Below are positions 7,641 through 16,292 of a stretch of DNA of 64,000 nt, piece after piece. The stretch is from Rhizobium etli CFN 42 (GTDB taxonomy: Bacteria; Pseudomonadota; Alphaproteobacteria; Rhizobiales; Rhizobiaceae): assembly GCF_000092045.1 (NCBI RefSeq), contig NC_007762.1, positions 1 to 64,000 of the forward strand, written 5' to 3'. A program made the translations under genes and the position numbers. Under the pieces are notes generated by a model. The model did no database searches, was not told where the DNA came from, and saw only the letters and a list, made by a program, of their open reading frames with translations. How positions within the stretch are numbered: position 1 is the first letter of the stretch; each line of letters starts with the position of its first letter.

Positions 7641-9556
7641 GTCCGACCACCAAACGCGGGCGGGGGCTGGAAGGTGTTCTGCACCTTGGGCTTGGTTGCT
7701 GGACGCGAAACTGGACGTTGACCAAGCAGCTCCTTCGGTACCCATCCCATCGCTGACGGACCACCAGAGACATGGACCCATCCGCTTTCCGTCTCAAGGA
7801 TGGCGAGCAAAGCATTCTGGCCGACTGCCCCGACGGGGATGTATTTTGCACCGGGTCCATCCCTCAGCTGGAAGGGCTGCTTCATGTAGGCGAACTTCGG
7901 TTCCGGTGGGGCGATGTAAGGCGTGACAGGCGGCTCTGATGTCGCAACTGCCGTAGACGCGGCGGGCGCAGTCGCGGCCGCCGCGAGCGTCTCAAAGATC
8001 GCAGGATCGGGTGCGGGCTCCTGATCAGCCCGAAGGGCGGCAGGTGTCGAAGATATCTGACCATCTGCTGTCGCCGTTGCGTCAACGTTCGGTGCCTGGA
8101 TGGGGGGTGCCAGGTTGCTGGTTTCCGAGGCGGAGCCAAAAGAGGTTGTGGCAGGGGCCATCGTCGACGGTGATGATGCCACCTGTGCTGAACCGGCCGC
8201 AGAGGCCGCGGGCCTTCCCGGCGTTGACGATGACGACGCAACTTGCCCCGAACCGGTGGGAACAGCGGCTTGCGTTGTGGCGGGCCTAGCCGATTTCTCC
8301 GCGTTTTGGAGTGCGGCGATAGCAATAGGAAGCCCAAAGATGCCGCCAATGATGAGGGCCATAGCAGGCACAGCGCTCTTTCGTCTCTGTGTATCCGGCA
8401 GAGGCGAACTTAGTGCCACTGGTGGCGATACTGGCGTTGCGGTCGATGGGATCGTCTTCGGTGCTTGTGAGGCCTCGATCTTTGCCCTCGCTAAAGCTTG
8501 GAAACCGGCAACAAAGCTAGCCAGCTTTCCCACTTGCGAAAATTCCAGTACCTCGTTGAGACCGCTGTCGCTTTGCAGATGAAGGGTGTCGTACAGACAG
8601 ACAGGCAGTTGGCGGTTATTCCGAAAACGCCGATCGGGCCCGCCATTCTTGTTGGGGTGCTGCCAAGTGTGGTCGACGACCTTCGCGTCACGAGGGACAT
8701 GACCATCTTCGATAAACCGTGACGCCTGCCAGCGAGCGCGGAGATCAGAATATGACATTGCACCGAAGCGCGAATTGTGGGCTACCAAAGCAACGTCCGG
8801 CATGAAATAGATGACCTGCTTGCCGACATGTATCGAGGGCGGCGTTATATTGCTCTTGATAACCTTGGGTAAAGCGTAGACGAGCTTCGTGGCGGTTCGC
8901 TTTACCAGGTGGGATGCGCCTGCATTTCTTTTCCAGGTCGTTAGATCGTTGATCGCACCGCCAGCCTCGATATGCCATTTGCCGGCGCAGGAGCGTAAGT
9001 CATCGAAAGCCGCGATCGTCTCCTTGTATGCCTGCTCGACCGGACCATCGATATCATAGAAGAGAACTGTCGACCGGCGGTAGGAGTCGAGCCATGACCC
9101 GATCGCCCAGGCGGGAAGGGCCGCGATCAACACCCAAATCCCCACTGGCGGCGCTTTCGCCAGCACAAGGATGCCGAGGAGGGCCGTGAGCCATCCGAAA
9201 AGAGCCGACAACCGCCATTGATTGGCCTTCGCGTTGATTTCGTCCAACACTTCGTCAAAGTTCTCGTCGCGCATCAACAAGACGTCACCGGACTCGAACT
9301 CGATCATGTTGACCGCAGGTACTTCAAAAGTGACCTGAGCGGGCGGTGGCTCGCTCACAGCCCGCTGTCGACGTTGGCCAGCATTGCCAAGTGACGTTCG
9401 ATAATATAGTCCGCCTCGTCCGGCATGGATATAGTGGCCCCGAGATCCGGTACCGACCCTTAAGCCCTTCGCGCCGACAGAGACGCCGATACCTCCTTGG
9501 GAAAAATTAAACCGGAATGGTCCCGCCTTGACTGACTTGCGTATGTAGAATGGCAC
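7634..9556 (-). CDS. DUF4236 membrane protein with C-terminal SH3 domain
   Basis: A 640-residue protein. Residues 1-55 are a DUF4236 domain (KSVKAGPFRFNFSQGGIGVS, then SRGHYIHAGRGGLYYR). Two hydrophobic segments follow (about 117-155); a third lies near 405-425. Between them is a soluble region. After the third segment comes a long Pro/Ala/Ser/Thr-rich stretch, then a bacterial SH3 domain at about 560-620 (FQLRDGPGAKYIPVG and SGWVHVSGGPSAMGWVP). SH3 domains of this kind often bind cell-wall peptides, so the protein may tie the inner membrane to the wall. It converges on the ClpP-like gene. Function is unknown. Confidence 0.8.
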   Translation of the reverse strand: MPFYIRKSVKAGPFRFNFSQGGIGVSVGAKGLRVGTGSRGHYIHAGRGGLYYRTSLGNAGQRRQRAVSEPPPAQVTFEVPAVNMIEFESGDVLLMRDENFDEVLDEINAKANQWRLSALFGWLTALLGILVLAKAPPVGIWVLIAALPAWAIGSWLDSYRRSTVLFYDIDGPVEQAYKETIAAFDDLRSCAGKWHIEAGGAINDLTTWKRNAGASHLVKRTATKLVYALPKVIKSNITPPSIHVGKQVIYFMPDVALVAHNSRFGAMSYSDLRARWQASRFIEDGHVPRDAKVVDHTWQHPNKNGGPDRRFRNNRQLPVCLYDTLHLQSDSGLNEVLEFSQVGKLASFVAGFQALARAKIEASQAPKTIPSTATPVSPPVALSSPLPDTQRRKSAVPAMALIIGGIFGLPIAIAALQNAEKSARPATTQAAVPTGSGQVASSSSTPGRPAASAAGSAQVASSPSTMAPATTSFGSASETSNLAPPIQAPNVDATATADGQISSTPAALRADQEPAPDPAIFETLAAAATAPAASTAVATSEPPVTPYIAPPEPKFAYMKQPFQLRDGPGAKYIPVGAVGQNALLAILETESGWVHVSGGPSAMGWVPKELLGQRPVSRPATKPKVQNTFQPPPAFGGRTY

Positions 9557-9908
9557 CCCATGCCCCCCAGTCCCATTGCAACGTGGATGTTACACAGATT
9601 CCTGGCTGCAACGAAGAATTTTGTGACTTGGCTTTTCAGGTCCGGCCCCGATCGATAGCCGCCAACAGCTCATAACGGCAAGGCAGTTCAATTCTACAAA
9701 AATTAACATCGCAGCCTGATGTGCCGGTTCGCACACATCATCGTTTTCCAAGGAACTATCCTAAGGGCAAGGTGGTCGGGATCGAGCTTCTGATCGACGA
9801 AGTCGGCAGCCGCGCGGGACGGTGACCGTGGAATTCATCGCGCGGGGGTATGTCGACAACAACAGCCGCTTGCTGATAGGTTACGCGGGAACGAGCGATG
9901 CCAGCTCG
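9557..9908. other. Intergenic stretch with a short IS-interrupted frame
   Basis: About 350 bases between the DUF4236 gene and the IS21 element. A short frame from a GTG at 9822 is broken by the element. Joining it across the element to 12567 gives only 46 codons with no recognisable likeness, so I do not call a gene. Confidence 0.35.
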
Positions 9909-9916
9909 TACATGAT
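9909..9916. repeat. Target-site duplication, left copy
   Basis: TACATGAT directly before the IS21 element; the same eight bases follow it at 12514-12521. Confidence 0.85.
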
Positions 9917-10043
9917 TGCCGATTCCGATGAAGCCGCCCCTTTGTTCCGAGATGATTGCGCCCCGGGATTCCGGGATGATCTCGCCCCCCTGAGGCTGGG
10001 GTCCTGCTGGCAGTGATTGTTGTCAGTTCATTCGTGTAGCGAG

Positions 10044-10781
10044 TCAAGATTTCCGGCGCTGATTTCGCCGCAAGCTTTCCCCGGATAGGTCTATGCGATG
10101 GGCGTTGTGAACGAGGCGATCGAGGATGGCATCGGCGTAGGTTGGGTTGCCGATGATCTCATGCCAGGCTGATACCGGAAGCTGACTGGTAATGATTGTC
10201 GAGCGGCGGCCGTAGCGATCCTCGAGGATCTCCAGAAGGTCGTGGCGAGCCTGCTCGTTGAGCGGTTCCAGACCCCAGTCATCGAGGATCAAGAGCTGGA
10301 CGTGCCCGAGGGTTCGCTGCAGCCTTGCATAGCGGCCATCGCCGTGAGCGAGAGCAAGATTGGCAAACAGCCGCGGCACGCGCTGATAGAGAACCGAGCG
10401 ATCATCGCGGCAAGCCTTGTGCCCGAGCGCACAGGCCAACCAGCTTTTTCCGACGCCAGATGGCCCGCAGATCGCGAGGTTGTCGTGGGCATCGATCCAG
10501 TCGCCGCCGATCAGCTTCATGAACAGCGCCCGATCGAGACCGCGCTCGCTGCGGTAATCGACATCCTCAGGCACAGCATGGTGGCGCAGTTTGGCAAACC
10601 GCAGACGGGCGGCAAGCTTGCGATCGTGGCGCGAGCTCCATTCTCGTTCGAGCAGCAGCCCGAGCCATTCGGCATGGGAGAGTTGTTCGCTCTCGCCGTT
10701 GCTGATCAGTTCGTTGAACGCCTTGGCCATGCCGGTCAGGCCCATGGCATTCAATTTATCAAGGGTGGGATGTGCAAGCAT
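10044..10781 (-). CDS. istB: IS21-family helper ATPase IstB
   Basis: A 245-residue AAA+ ATPase of the DnaC/IstB type. It has a Walker A motif (CGPSGVGKSW), a Walker B (LLILDDWGLEPL) and a sensor stretch (RSTIITSQLPVSAWHE). The N-terminal DUF-like helix region (MLAHPTLDKLNAMGLTGMAK) is typical of IstB. It helps the transposase choose and hold target DNA. It starts 11 bases after the istA stop, consistent with co-expression. No damage is seen. Confidence 0.95.
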   Translation of the reverse strand: MLAHPTLDKLNAMGLTGMAKAFNELISNGESEQLSHAEWLGLLLEREWSSRHDRKLAARLRFAKLRHHAVPEDVDYRSERGLDRALFMKLIGGDWIDAHDNLAICGPSGVGKSWLACALGHKACRDDRSVLYQRVPRLFANLALAHGDGRYARLQRTLGHVQLLILDDWGLEPLNEQARHDLLEILEDRYGRRSTIITSQLPVSAWHEIIGNPTYADAILDRLVHNAHRIDLSGESLRRNQRRKS

Positions 10782-10792
10782 ATGTCGTCTCC

Positions 10793-12340
10793 TCAGTGGT
10801 AATAGCGGGGGCCGCGGATGTTGGAGTGATTGATCGGCTCGGGTGATGCTGTGCTTGATGACGAAGATCGGTCGAGGTGATTGTCGAGAATGGAGCGCAC
10901 CGATCCATAGGTTCGAGCGCCGATTTCCAATGCTCGGCCGCAGGCCGCGTTGACCCTCTCGCGTTCGAATGCTTTGACGAGGCGGATAATGCCCAGGCAG
11001 GCTCTGTAGCCCTGTTCCGGATGCGGCCGATCAGCGAGAATACGCTCGCAGAGCAATGCAACGTCCGATCCGATTGCCGACGCCTCGCGGCTAATGCGCT
11101 CTATCGTCCAGTCGGCAAAGCGGCGATGGGATGATGGCATGTGCTCGGGAGTTGTCGTGTGCTTGCCATTGCCGCTCGAACGCCGGTGGGCGGCAATCCG
11201 CTCGCCCTTGTAGAAGATCTCGATGGTATTGGCGGTGATGCGTGCCTCGACTTGCTCACGGGCAAAACGATAGGGCACGGAGTAATAGTGCTTGTCGATA
11301 TCGACATGATAATCGAGCCCAGCCCGGCGTATCTTCCATTCAGCAAAGACGTATCGTTCGACGGCAAGCGGCCGCAGGGCCGGATAGTCGATCTCTTCAA
11401 ACAACTGTCGCCTTGTGCGCCCGACACGACGCAGAACACGGGTGTCGTTGAGATCGGCGAGCAATTCCATGATTGCCGCATTGACGTCGGCAAGGCTGTA
11501 GAAGACGCGGTGGCGCATTCGGCCAAGCAACCAGCGCTCGACAATGCGAACCGCTGCCTCCACTTTCGCCTTGTCCCGCGGCCGGCGTGGTCGCGTCGGA
11601 AGAACAGAGCTTCCGTAGTGAGCTGCCATCCCGGCATAGGTGCGATTGACCTGCGGATCAAAATGGCAGGCCTTGATCACGGCCACTTTGGCGTTGTCAG
11701 GGACAAGCAATGCCGGCGCGCCACCAAACGCCTCAAGCGCCAGCAGGTGGCACTCAATCCAGTCGGGAAGTGTTTCGCTCCAGCGGGCGTGTGCAAATGA
11801 CAGGCTCGATGCCCCCAACACCGCAACGAACAGATGCGCCTGTCGCGTCTTTCCCGACAATCTGTCGACGACCACCGTCACTGTGTCGCCGGCATAATCG
11901 ACGAACAGCTTTTCGCCAGCCGCATGATCCTGGCGCATCGTCACCGGCAGCTTCACCGCCCAAGCGCGATACAAATCACAGTAGCGGCTGTAGCGATATC
12001 CATCGGGATGAAGGCCGATATACTCGTCCCAGAGGATCTGCAGCGTCACATGCTTGCGCTTCAGCTCCCGGTGAACATGCGCCCAATCCGGCTCGACACT
12101 GCGACGGTGACCGGTCTTCGTGCCGGCAGCCTTATAGAGAGCCGCCTCCAACACCGCATCGCTGACATCGTCGCCCAAAGGCCTGGAAAGTCCGGCACGC
12201 TCCAAACGGCGCAACGTCTCGCGCACCGTCGAGGGCGCCGTACCAACGCGCACCGCAATCGACTTGTGGCCAAGGCCTTCCTCAAATCTGTATCTCAGAA
12301 TCTCGCGGACACGCCGCATCTTTAGTCTCTCCGCTGGCAT
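10793..12340 (-). CDS. istA: IS21-family transposase IstA
   Basis: A 515-residue DDE transposase. The N-terminus has a helix-turn-helix for terminal-repeat binding (YRFEEGLGHKSIAVRVGTA). The catalytic core begins at LFVDYAGDTV (first Asp), with the second acidic residue in LLVPDNAKVAV and the Glu in RDKAKVEAAVRIVERW. The C-terminal part contains a Mu-transposase-like domain (YYSVPYRFAREQVEARI). Length is normal for the family. It lies upstream of istB in one operon and should be active, judging from intact motifs and ends. Confidence 0.95.
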   Translation of the reverse strand: MPAERLKMRRVREILRYRFEEGLGHKSIAVRVGTAPSTVRETLRRLERAGLSRPLGDDVSDAVLEAALYKAAGTKTGHRRSVEPDWAHVHRELKRKHVTLQILWDEYIGLHPDGYRYSRYCDLYRAWAVKLPVTMRQDHAAGEKLFVDYAGDTVTVVVDRLSGKTRQAHLFVAVLGASSLSFAHARWSETLPDWIECHLLALEAFGGAPALLVPDNAKVAVIKACHFDPQVNRTYAGMAAHYGSSVLPTRPRRPRDKAKVEAAVRIVERWLLGRMRHRVFYSLADVNAAIMELLADLNDTRVLRRVGRTRRQLFEEIDYPALRPLAVERYVFAEWKIRRAGLDYHVDIDKHYYSVPYRFAREQVEARITANTIEIFYKGERIAAHRRSSGNGKHTTTPEHMPSSHRRFADWTIERISREASAIGSDVALLCERILADRPHPEQGYRACLGIIRLVKAFERERVNAACGRALEIGARTYGSVRSILDNHLDRSSSSSTASPEPINHSNIRGPRYYH

Positions 12341-12513
12341 CGCGTTCCTTCCTCTCGAGCAACTGAAAGGAAGAACGTCTCACCAGCAGGACACCCCGAC
12401 AAACAGCCCCAATGAGGGGGCGGCATCATCTCGGAACAAGGGGGCGGTTAATTCTCGGAATTGGGGGGCGGCATCATTTCGGAATGCGGGGGCGGATTGC
12501 CTCGGAATCTGCA

Positions 12514-12521
12514 TACATGAT
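12514..12521. repeat. Target-site duplication, right copy
   Basis: TACATGAT, identical to the eight bases at 9909-9916 before the IS21 element. Confidence 0.85.
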
Positions 12522-12650
12522 TCGACGAATGTTTCGTTCAGACCACCGTCAGGTTAATTCGGTTTAACGAAAAATTCCTTGCAACAAATCATGGGGTACG
12601 ATAGTTATTCGGCCGGGCCTGGCCCACGAGATCGCCTTTGCGGTCGCCCA

Positions 12651-12684
12651 AAAGCCTCGATGGAAACATCGGAGGCTTTTTGAG
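12651..12684. terminator. Rho-independent terminator hairpin
   Basis: AAAGCCTCGATG and CATCGGAGGCTTT form a stem of about 12 pairs around a GAAA loop, followed by a T-run on the plus strand and a shorter one on the minus strand. It stands just past the end of the DUF3800 gene and could stop transcripts from either side. Confidence 0.75.
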
Positions 12685-12687
12685 TTT

Positions 12688-13572
12688 TTAGGTCTTCCGC
12701 TCGATATTCTCAAAGCAGCTATATTTGGATCCGAGCATCGGCCGCTCGTCTTCCTTAATACGGCAGTCAATCAGCTTTCCATCGCCGATCAGGCGCTGGT
12801 AAGGACGATTGCTGGCATGATAGCCGCCCATGCAGATCGGCCAAAGATACAGATCCGCCAGTTGTGCCATCGGTGAAGTCTTCCGCTTGGTCTTGAACTC
12901 GTAGAGCGCCTGGGTAAACCGCTCGGGGGTCAAGGGGCCATACTTATCGGAATTGTCCTTAGCGAACGGCATTCCCTCCGCCTTTAGAGCCTTGTAATAG
13001 CCCTCTAGGTCCGCATCTTCGGCCTTGTTGCAGCGCTCAGGATGCACGCGCAGCTTCATGCCTTGGGCGATAGCGTATTTCGCGGCGCGTTCGACGACGA
13101 CAGTGAAGGCGGTTTTGCAGAGCATCCAAGGATTCTGCTTGTACTGCTCGAGGTATCGTCCACAGTATCCGGGACGGTCGACAGTGCACGCGATACCCAC
13201 CACGGGCGCCTCTCGCATTAGAATGTAAAGTTCTTCGTAGAATGCTCCCAGCTTGTCCTTCTCCCAGCCCCGCAGGAAATCGAAGTTCTCGTTCTGCGAT
13301 CTGATTTCCGACGAGTGCAAGGGCGCCGTGATTTCCCATTTCTCGCAGAACTTTGCGTGAAGATCTCGGGCGTTGTCCTCTTCGTCACTTCGAACCAGGA
13401 TTCCACCGAGTGCGAACCAGTCATACCCGTGCGCCGCTTTCTTCCCGACCTTGTGGGTGGGATGTCTAGTTCCGGAATCGTCGAGGTAGAGGTTCAAGGT
13501 GACAGGCAAAGCAATCTCTCGTGGCAGTCCATAGGATTCGTTCAACTCGACTACTAATACCCGCAAATACAT
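12688..13572 (-). CDS. DUF3800 family protein
   Basis: A 294-residue protein. The hallmark is the N-terminal strand LNLYLDDSG (Asp-Asp near residues 30-31), continuing through WFALGGILV and, near the C-terminus, QLADLYLWPI with a conserved Asp. The DUF3800 fold is RNase H-like and the acidic residues suggest metal-dependent nuclease activity, but no function is proven. The first 20 residues look unlike the family, so the true start may lie slightly downstream near the start of the LPVTLNLYLDD segment. DUF3800 genes are frequent in defence islands, and this one sits 360 bases downstream of a TIR-caspase cluster. Whether it belongs to that cluster is open. Confidence 0.82.
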   Translation of the reverse strand: MYLRVLVVELNESYGLPREIALPVTLNLYLDDSGTRHPTHKVGKKAAHGYDWFALGGILVRSDEEDNARDLHAKFCEKWEITAPLHSSEIRSQNENFDFLRGWEKDKLGAFYEELYILMREAPVVGIACTVDRPGYCGRYLEQYKQNPWMLCKTAFTVVVERAAKYAIAQGMKLRVHPERCNKAEDADLEGYYKALKAEGMPFAKDNSDKYGPLTPERFTQALYEFKTKRKTSPMAQLADLYLWPICMGGYHASNRPYQRLIGDGKLIDCRIKEDERPMLGSKYSCFENIERKT

Positions 13573-13931
13573 AATTTTTGCTCACTACCATCCACCTTGA
13601 TGTCGCTTAGCACCTGCTCAAGCTTGCGGCGGTTGGTGAGGAATATCGCACGAAGCTGGGGGCAGTCAGGCGGCTGATTCAATCCTGACGAAGGCGGTCG
13701 GCAGAATGGTCAAGAACAGCAGCCAGTGGTACGTCAGCTTTCCATATACATCGGCCACGTCGGCTTCGATCAATGAACTGGTCTCCCGGATACAAATCAG
13801 GTGGTTGCCATCGTAGGCTAGATAAAAATGTGCGGAATCCAGATCTCATTGCGCCGTCAGATCAGCCGGCGTTGCAGCGCGACCTTGCTCCAATTAACCC
13901 GATCGGTGAGAAAATGAGTTTCCTAGCCTTT
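13573..13931. other. Intergenic stretch, no gene seen
   Basis: About 360 bases between the RyR-domain gene and the DUF3800 gene, with no frame that resembles a protein. The gap suggests the DUF3800 gene may have its own promoter here. Confidence 0.4.
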
Positions 13932-14207
13932 TCACTTAGGACATAGGGCTTCGATGATCGCGGGGAGATATTTCCGCACCTGGTCGCGGTCGCTCTCCTT
14001 CTCATTCTCGGACAGCTCCGCATATGGCGTCGCGATCTGACGATCCCACTGCGCGACAAGGTCGGCAGGTATTAGCAGACTTCCATCGGTCTGCCGGATT
14101 CCCTTAGCATGCATGTACTTCTGCCAGTGCGACCAGCGCTCGTGTTCGATATGCGCTAGGCCTTCCAAAGTGCGCTGCAGGGCCTCTTCAATTTCTTTCC
14201 GTTTCAT
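13932..14207 (-). CDS. RyR-domain small protein in the TIR-caspase cluster
   Basis: A 91-residue protein that is essentially one RyR domain. Telling features are IEHERWSHWQKYMHAKG, then LIPADLVAQWDRQIATPYAEL and the closing SDRDQVRKYLPAI. RyR domains occur in ryanodine receptors and in bacterial proteins linked to nucleotide signalling; a ligand-binding role is proposed but not proven. It starts 7 bases after the caspase gene stops, so it is almost certainly in one operon with the caspase and TIR genes. It could bind or sequester the TIR-made nucleotide or act as a regulator; this is inference. Confidence 0.8.
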   Translation of the reverse strand: MKRKEIEEALQRTLEGLAHIEHERWSHWQKYMHAKGIRQTDGSLLIPADLVAQWDRQIATPYAELSENEKESDRDQVRKYLPAIIEALCPK

Positions 14208-14214
14208 CAGCCGT

Positions 14215-15201
14215 CTATATCAGATCCTTCGCCGCCAGCCGCCTGTAGTGCTCTCCGAGGGCAGTCAGTCGAACAGTCTTCGACTCCATGGCGGCATGCC
14301 ACATGTGCGGAGCTTCCTCGGGGACCAGCAAGCCGACGCGGTTGTACTTCTGCAGGATAGCAAAGATGGCGTTGTGATCCGGATCGGGAGCGGGAATGCC
14401 TCGTGGATCGGTCGCCCACGTGTCCGGCCGCTCCGGCTCGTAGGTGGGGTCAAGGTGCATCTGGTACCCAGCCGACGGGAAGAATTCGGAAATCCTCCGC
14501 AGCTCGCCGAGCTCAAGCGGCGGCCGAACCTTCCGCAGAGACACGAAGCGCTTCACGTTGGTTTTGAAAACAGGGCGTTGTGCCCATGGCCCGAGTGACT
14601 GATCGACATGAGCGTACACGCCGCCAGGGGTGACTTCACCAATCAGGTTGGCTGCAGCCCCGCCAAGCGCGTCTACCAGAAGGGAAGTGAAGACCCCGGC
14701 ACCGTTCTCCTCGCTGGCATACTGCTCGTCGGTGGAGGCTGTGAGAATGCTGACGCCATCGCTGATCTCCGCAACCTTCTGCTGAAGCGCGCTCCCTCCA
14801 GCTACGCCGCTATGGCAACTGTCGAGGATGATGACACGGTTGGCGATCTTAGAATTGTTGGCCATCGTCATGATCTCCGCCAGCGAGACGCCGTCGTTGC
14901 CGGTCTTCACCTCGGACGAGCAGAGATAGCCGCCCGTCGCCTCGACGTGCCCGTGACCCGCGAAGTAGAGCAGCGAGACCTCGCCATCTCCAGCGAAAAG
15001 CTCCTTGATCGCGATCCGAAGCTCTTCCCTCGGAACCATGTCATTTGGGCCGGTGCCTGTGATATGGCGGACGCCGAAATTCACCGATCCGTCAGCATGG
15101 CGGTCGAGCATGGATTTGACCGCGAAGGAATCGTTCACACACCCATAGAGCGGCGACACATTATCGTAGTAGTCAATGCCGACGACGAGAGCTTTGCGCA
15201 T
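14215..15201 (-). CDS. Caspase-like (C14) protease, candidate Thoeris effector
   Basis: A 328-residue protein. The N-terminal caspase fold starts [12 protein letters not shown] and has the catalytic dyad: His83 in [10 protein letters not shown] and Cys129 in ILDSCHSG. The caspase domain ends near residue 215. The last 110 residues form a separate domain with Trp- and Tyr-rich patches ([12 protein letters not shown] and [20 protein letters not shown]), a candidate sensor for a nucleotide. In type IV Thoeris, a TIR enzyme makes a cyclic ADP-ribose variant that activates a caspase-like protease and kills the infected cell; gene content and order here fit that plan. The ATG directly follows the TIR gene stop codon. 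Confidence 0.88.
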   Translation of the reverse strand: MRKALVVGIDYYDNVSPLYGCVNDSFAVKSMLDRHADGSVNFGVRHITGTGPNDMVPREELRIAIKELFAGDGEVSLLYFAGHGHVEATGGYLCSSEVKTGNDGVSLAEIMTMANNSKIANRVIILDSCHSGVAGGSALQQKVAEISDGVSILTASTDEQYASEENGAGVFTSLLVDALGGAAANLIGEVTPGGVYAHVDQSLGPWAQRPVFKTNVKRFVSLRKVRPPLELGELRRISEFFPSAGYQMHLDPTYEPERPDTWATDPRGIPAPDPDHNAIFAILQKYNRVGLLVPEEAPHMWHAAMESKTVRLTALGEHYRRLAAKDLI

Positions 15202-15573
15202 TTAGAGGCTATCGATCCAGTTCGCGATATTGTCCCAAGTCCAGACCATGGTATTTAGGCCTTCGATCTTGGTGCGGTCGTCCTTGTAGCACCACATCCC
15301 GCGCACCAGCTTTCCCTCTTCCCTTGCGCACTTGATCTCCCACTTCTGACCACTCGACTTGAGTGAGTTCTCACTGACGAGAACAAGCACGCTGTCTGAC
15401 CGCCTGATGCGGGTTCGCACGCGCGCTTTCCAATCCTCATCGTAAGCTTCCTTCACCGACATATCCACGTATTCGAATGGGGAGCGGGTATTGAGTGACT
15501 GACCCTTGAGGTAGTCGCGGCAACGAACGTCTTCGATCGCAAATGCTACAAAAACAACTTTCTTGTCGGCCAT
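15202..15573 (-). CDS. TIR-like (ThsB-type) NAD-processing domain protein
   Basis: A 123-residue protein matching the MTH538/ThsB-type TIR fold: KKVVFVAFAIEDVRCRDYL (first strand and loop), RIRRSDSVLVLVSENSLKS (central strand) and SGQKWEIKCAREEGK, where Glu79 is placed like the catalytic Glu of Thoeris TIR proteins. I start it at the ATG at 15573; the frame is open further upstream but that part looks non-coding. The stop codon touches the caspase start, so the two are coupled. Family knowledge says such TIRs detect phage infection and make an ADP-ribose-derived signal. That this one signals to the adjacent caspase is inference from synteny. Confidence 0.85.
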   Translation of the reverse strand: MADKKVVFVAFAIEDVRCRDYLKGQSLNTRSPFEYVDMSVKEAYDEDWKARVRTRIRRSDSVLVLVSENSLKSSGQKWEIKCAREEGKLVRGMWCYKDDRTKIEGLNTMVWTWDNIANWIDSL

Positions 15574-15892
15574 GCGTGCCCCACCTTCCGACTGATTCTC
15601 TTTCTGGAACACTATCAAAAAATCCGAGCGAGTAGTAACGACGACGAGCAGAAAAAGTTGTTCTTGCCGGTCTTCAGCCCCCGCCGCCGCCCCTACGGCC
15701 TCGGTCAATCAAGAGCGCCTTTAGCAAAATTGGTCGTTTTTGTTGGCGACATCGCCGCTTTCAGCGTCGCTGGTCTCAGCCGGTCTTAGTACCGGCTTGG
15801 CGGTTGCCGAACCTGTCGAACTCGGACTTTGAATCGATGCCCTGTTCGACATCGAGCGGGATATCAACGGGCTTGCCGCCGCCGATTAACGC

Positions 15893-16137
15893 TTGGAGCG
15901 CCGCCGCAGTCACGTTTACCGCTCATCGACGATCTGCAGGCCCGGCTTCAAACCGAGCGGTGCAGATCGTGCCGCCTGCATGGCCACACTGATCATGACG
16001 GCAAAGCTCAACAACATCGAGCCGCAAGCATGGCTTGCCGACGTTCTTGCCGCGTCGCTGACACGCTTATTGCCAGGCTGGAGCAACTGCTTCCGTGGAA
16101 TTGGACACCGCCGACCATCGACGCTCAAGCGGCCTGA
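15893..16137 (+). pseudogene. IS66 family transposase (tnpC) C-terminal remnant
   Basis: A fossil of the IS66 transposase end: LIMTAKLNNIEPQAWLADVLA in one frame, then, after a frameshift, DTLIARLEQLLPWNW in another. Both are hallmark C-terminal IS66 segments. The upstream portion of the gene is gone. It separates the TIR-caspase cluster from the ubiquitin-like operon and may record how the island was assembled. Confidence 0.8.
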
Positions 16138-16292
16138 CCTGCGGCCTCCACCGTATGAACCGTCGAGAGATACGGCCGTGAAAGTGAATGTTGCGGCTGC
16201 TAAGTAAGCATCGCAGTACAGCTCCATCTAGCGACGTGACGTGAAGGACGGGATAGCGCGACTCTGAGGACTGATTTGTCGGCAAACAAGGA

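Larger units (their letters stand above)
9917..12513 (-). mobile_element. IS21-family insertion sequence, apparently intact
   Basis: The ends are TGCCGATTCCG on the left and the complement of TGCAGATTCCG on the right, giving TG...CA termini with one mismatch in 11 bases. Behind each end, TTCCGA/G-rich and CCGCCCC motifs are repeated several times, the multiple terminal repeats known to bind IS21 transposases. Both genes, istA and istB, are full length on the minus strand. Identical 8-bp flanks show a clean, probably recent insertion. Total length is 2597 bp, normal for the family. Confidence 0.92.

Noticed and set aside
9822..9916. A real gene interrupted by IS21
   Set aside because: Rejoining the halves gives only 46 codons with no likeness and no convincing start.
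15804..16227. A small gene in the defence island
   Set aside because: The overlapping frames are explained by a frameshifted IS66 tnpC tail on the plus strand.
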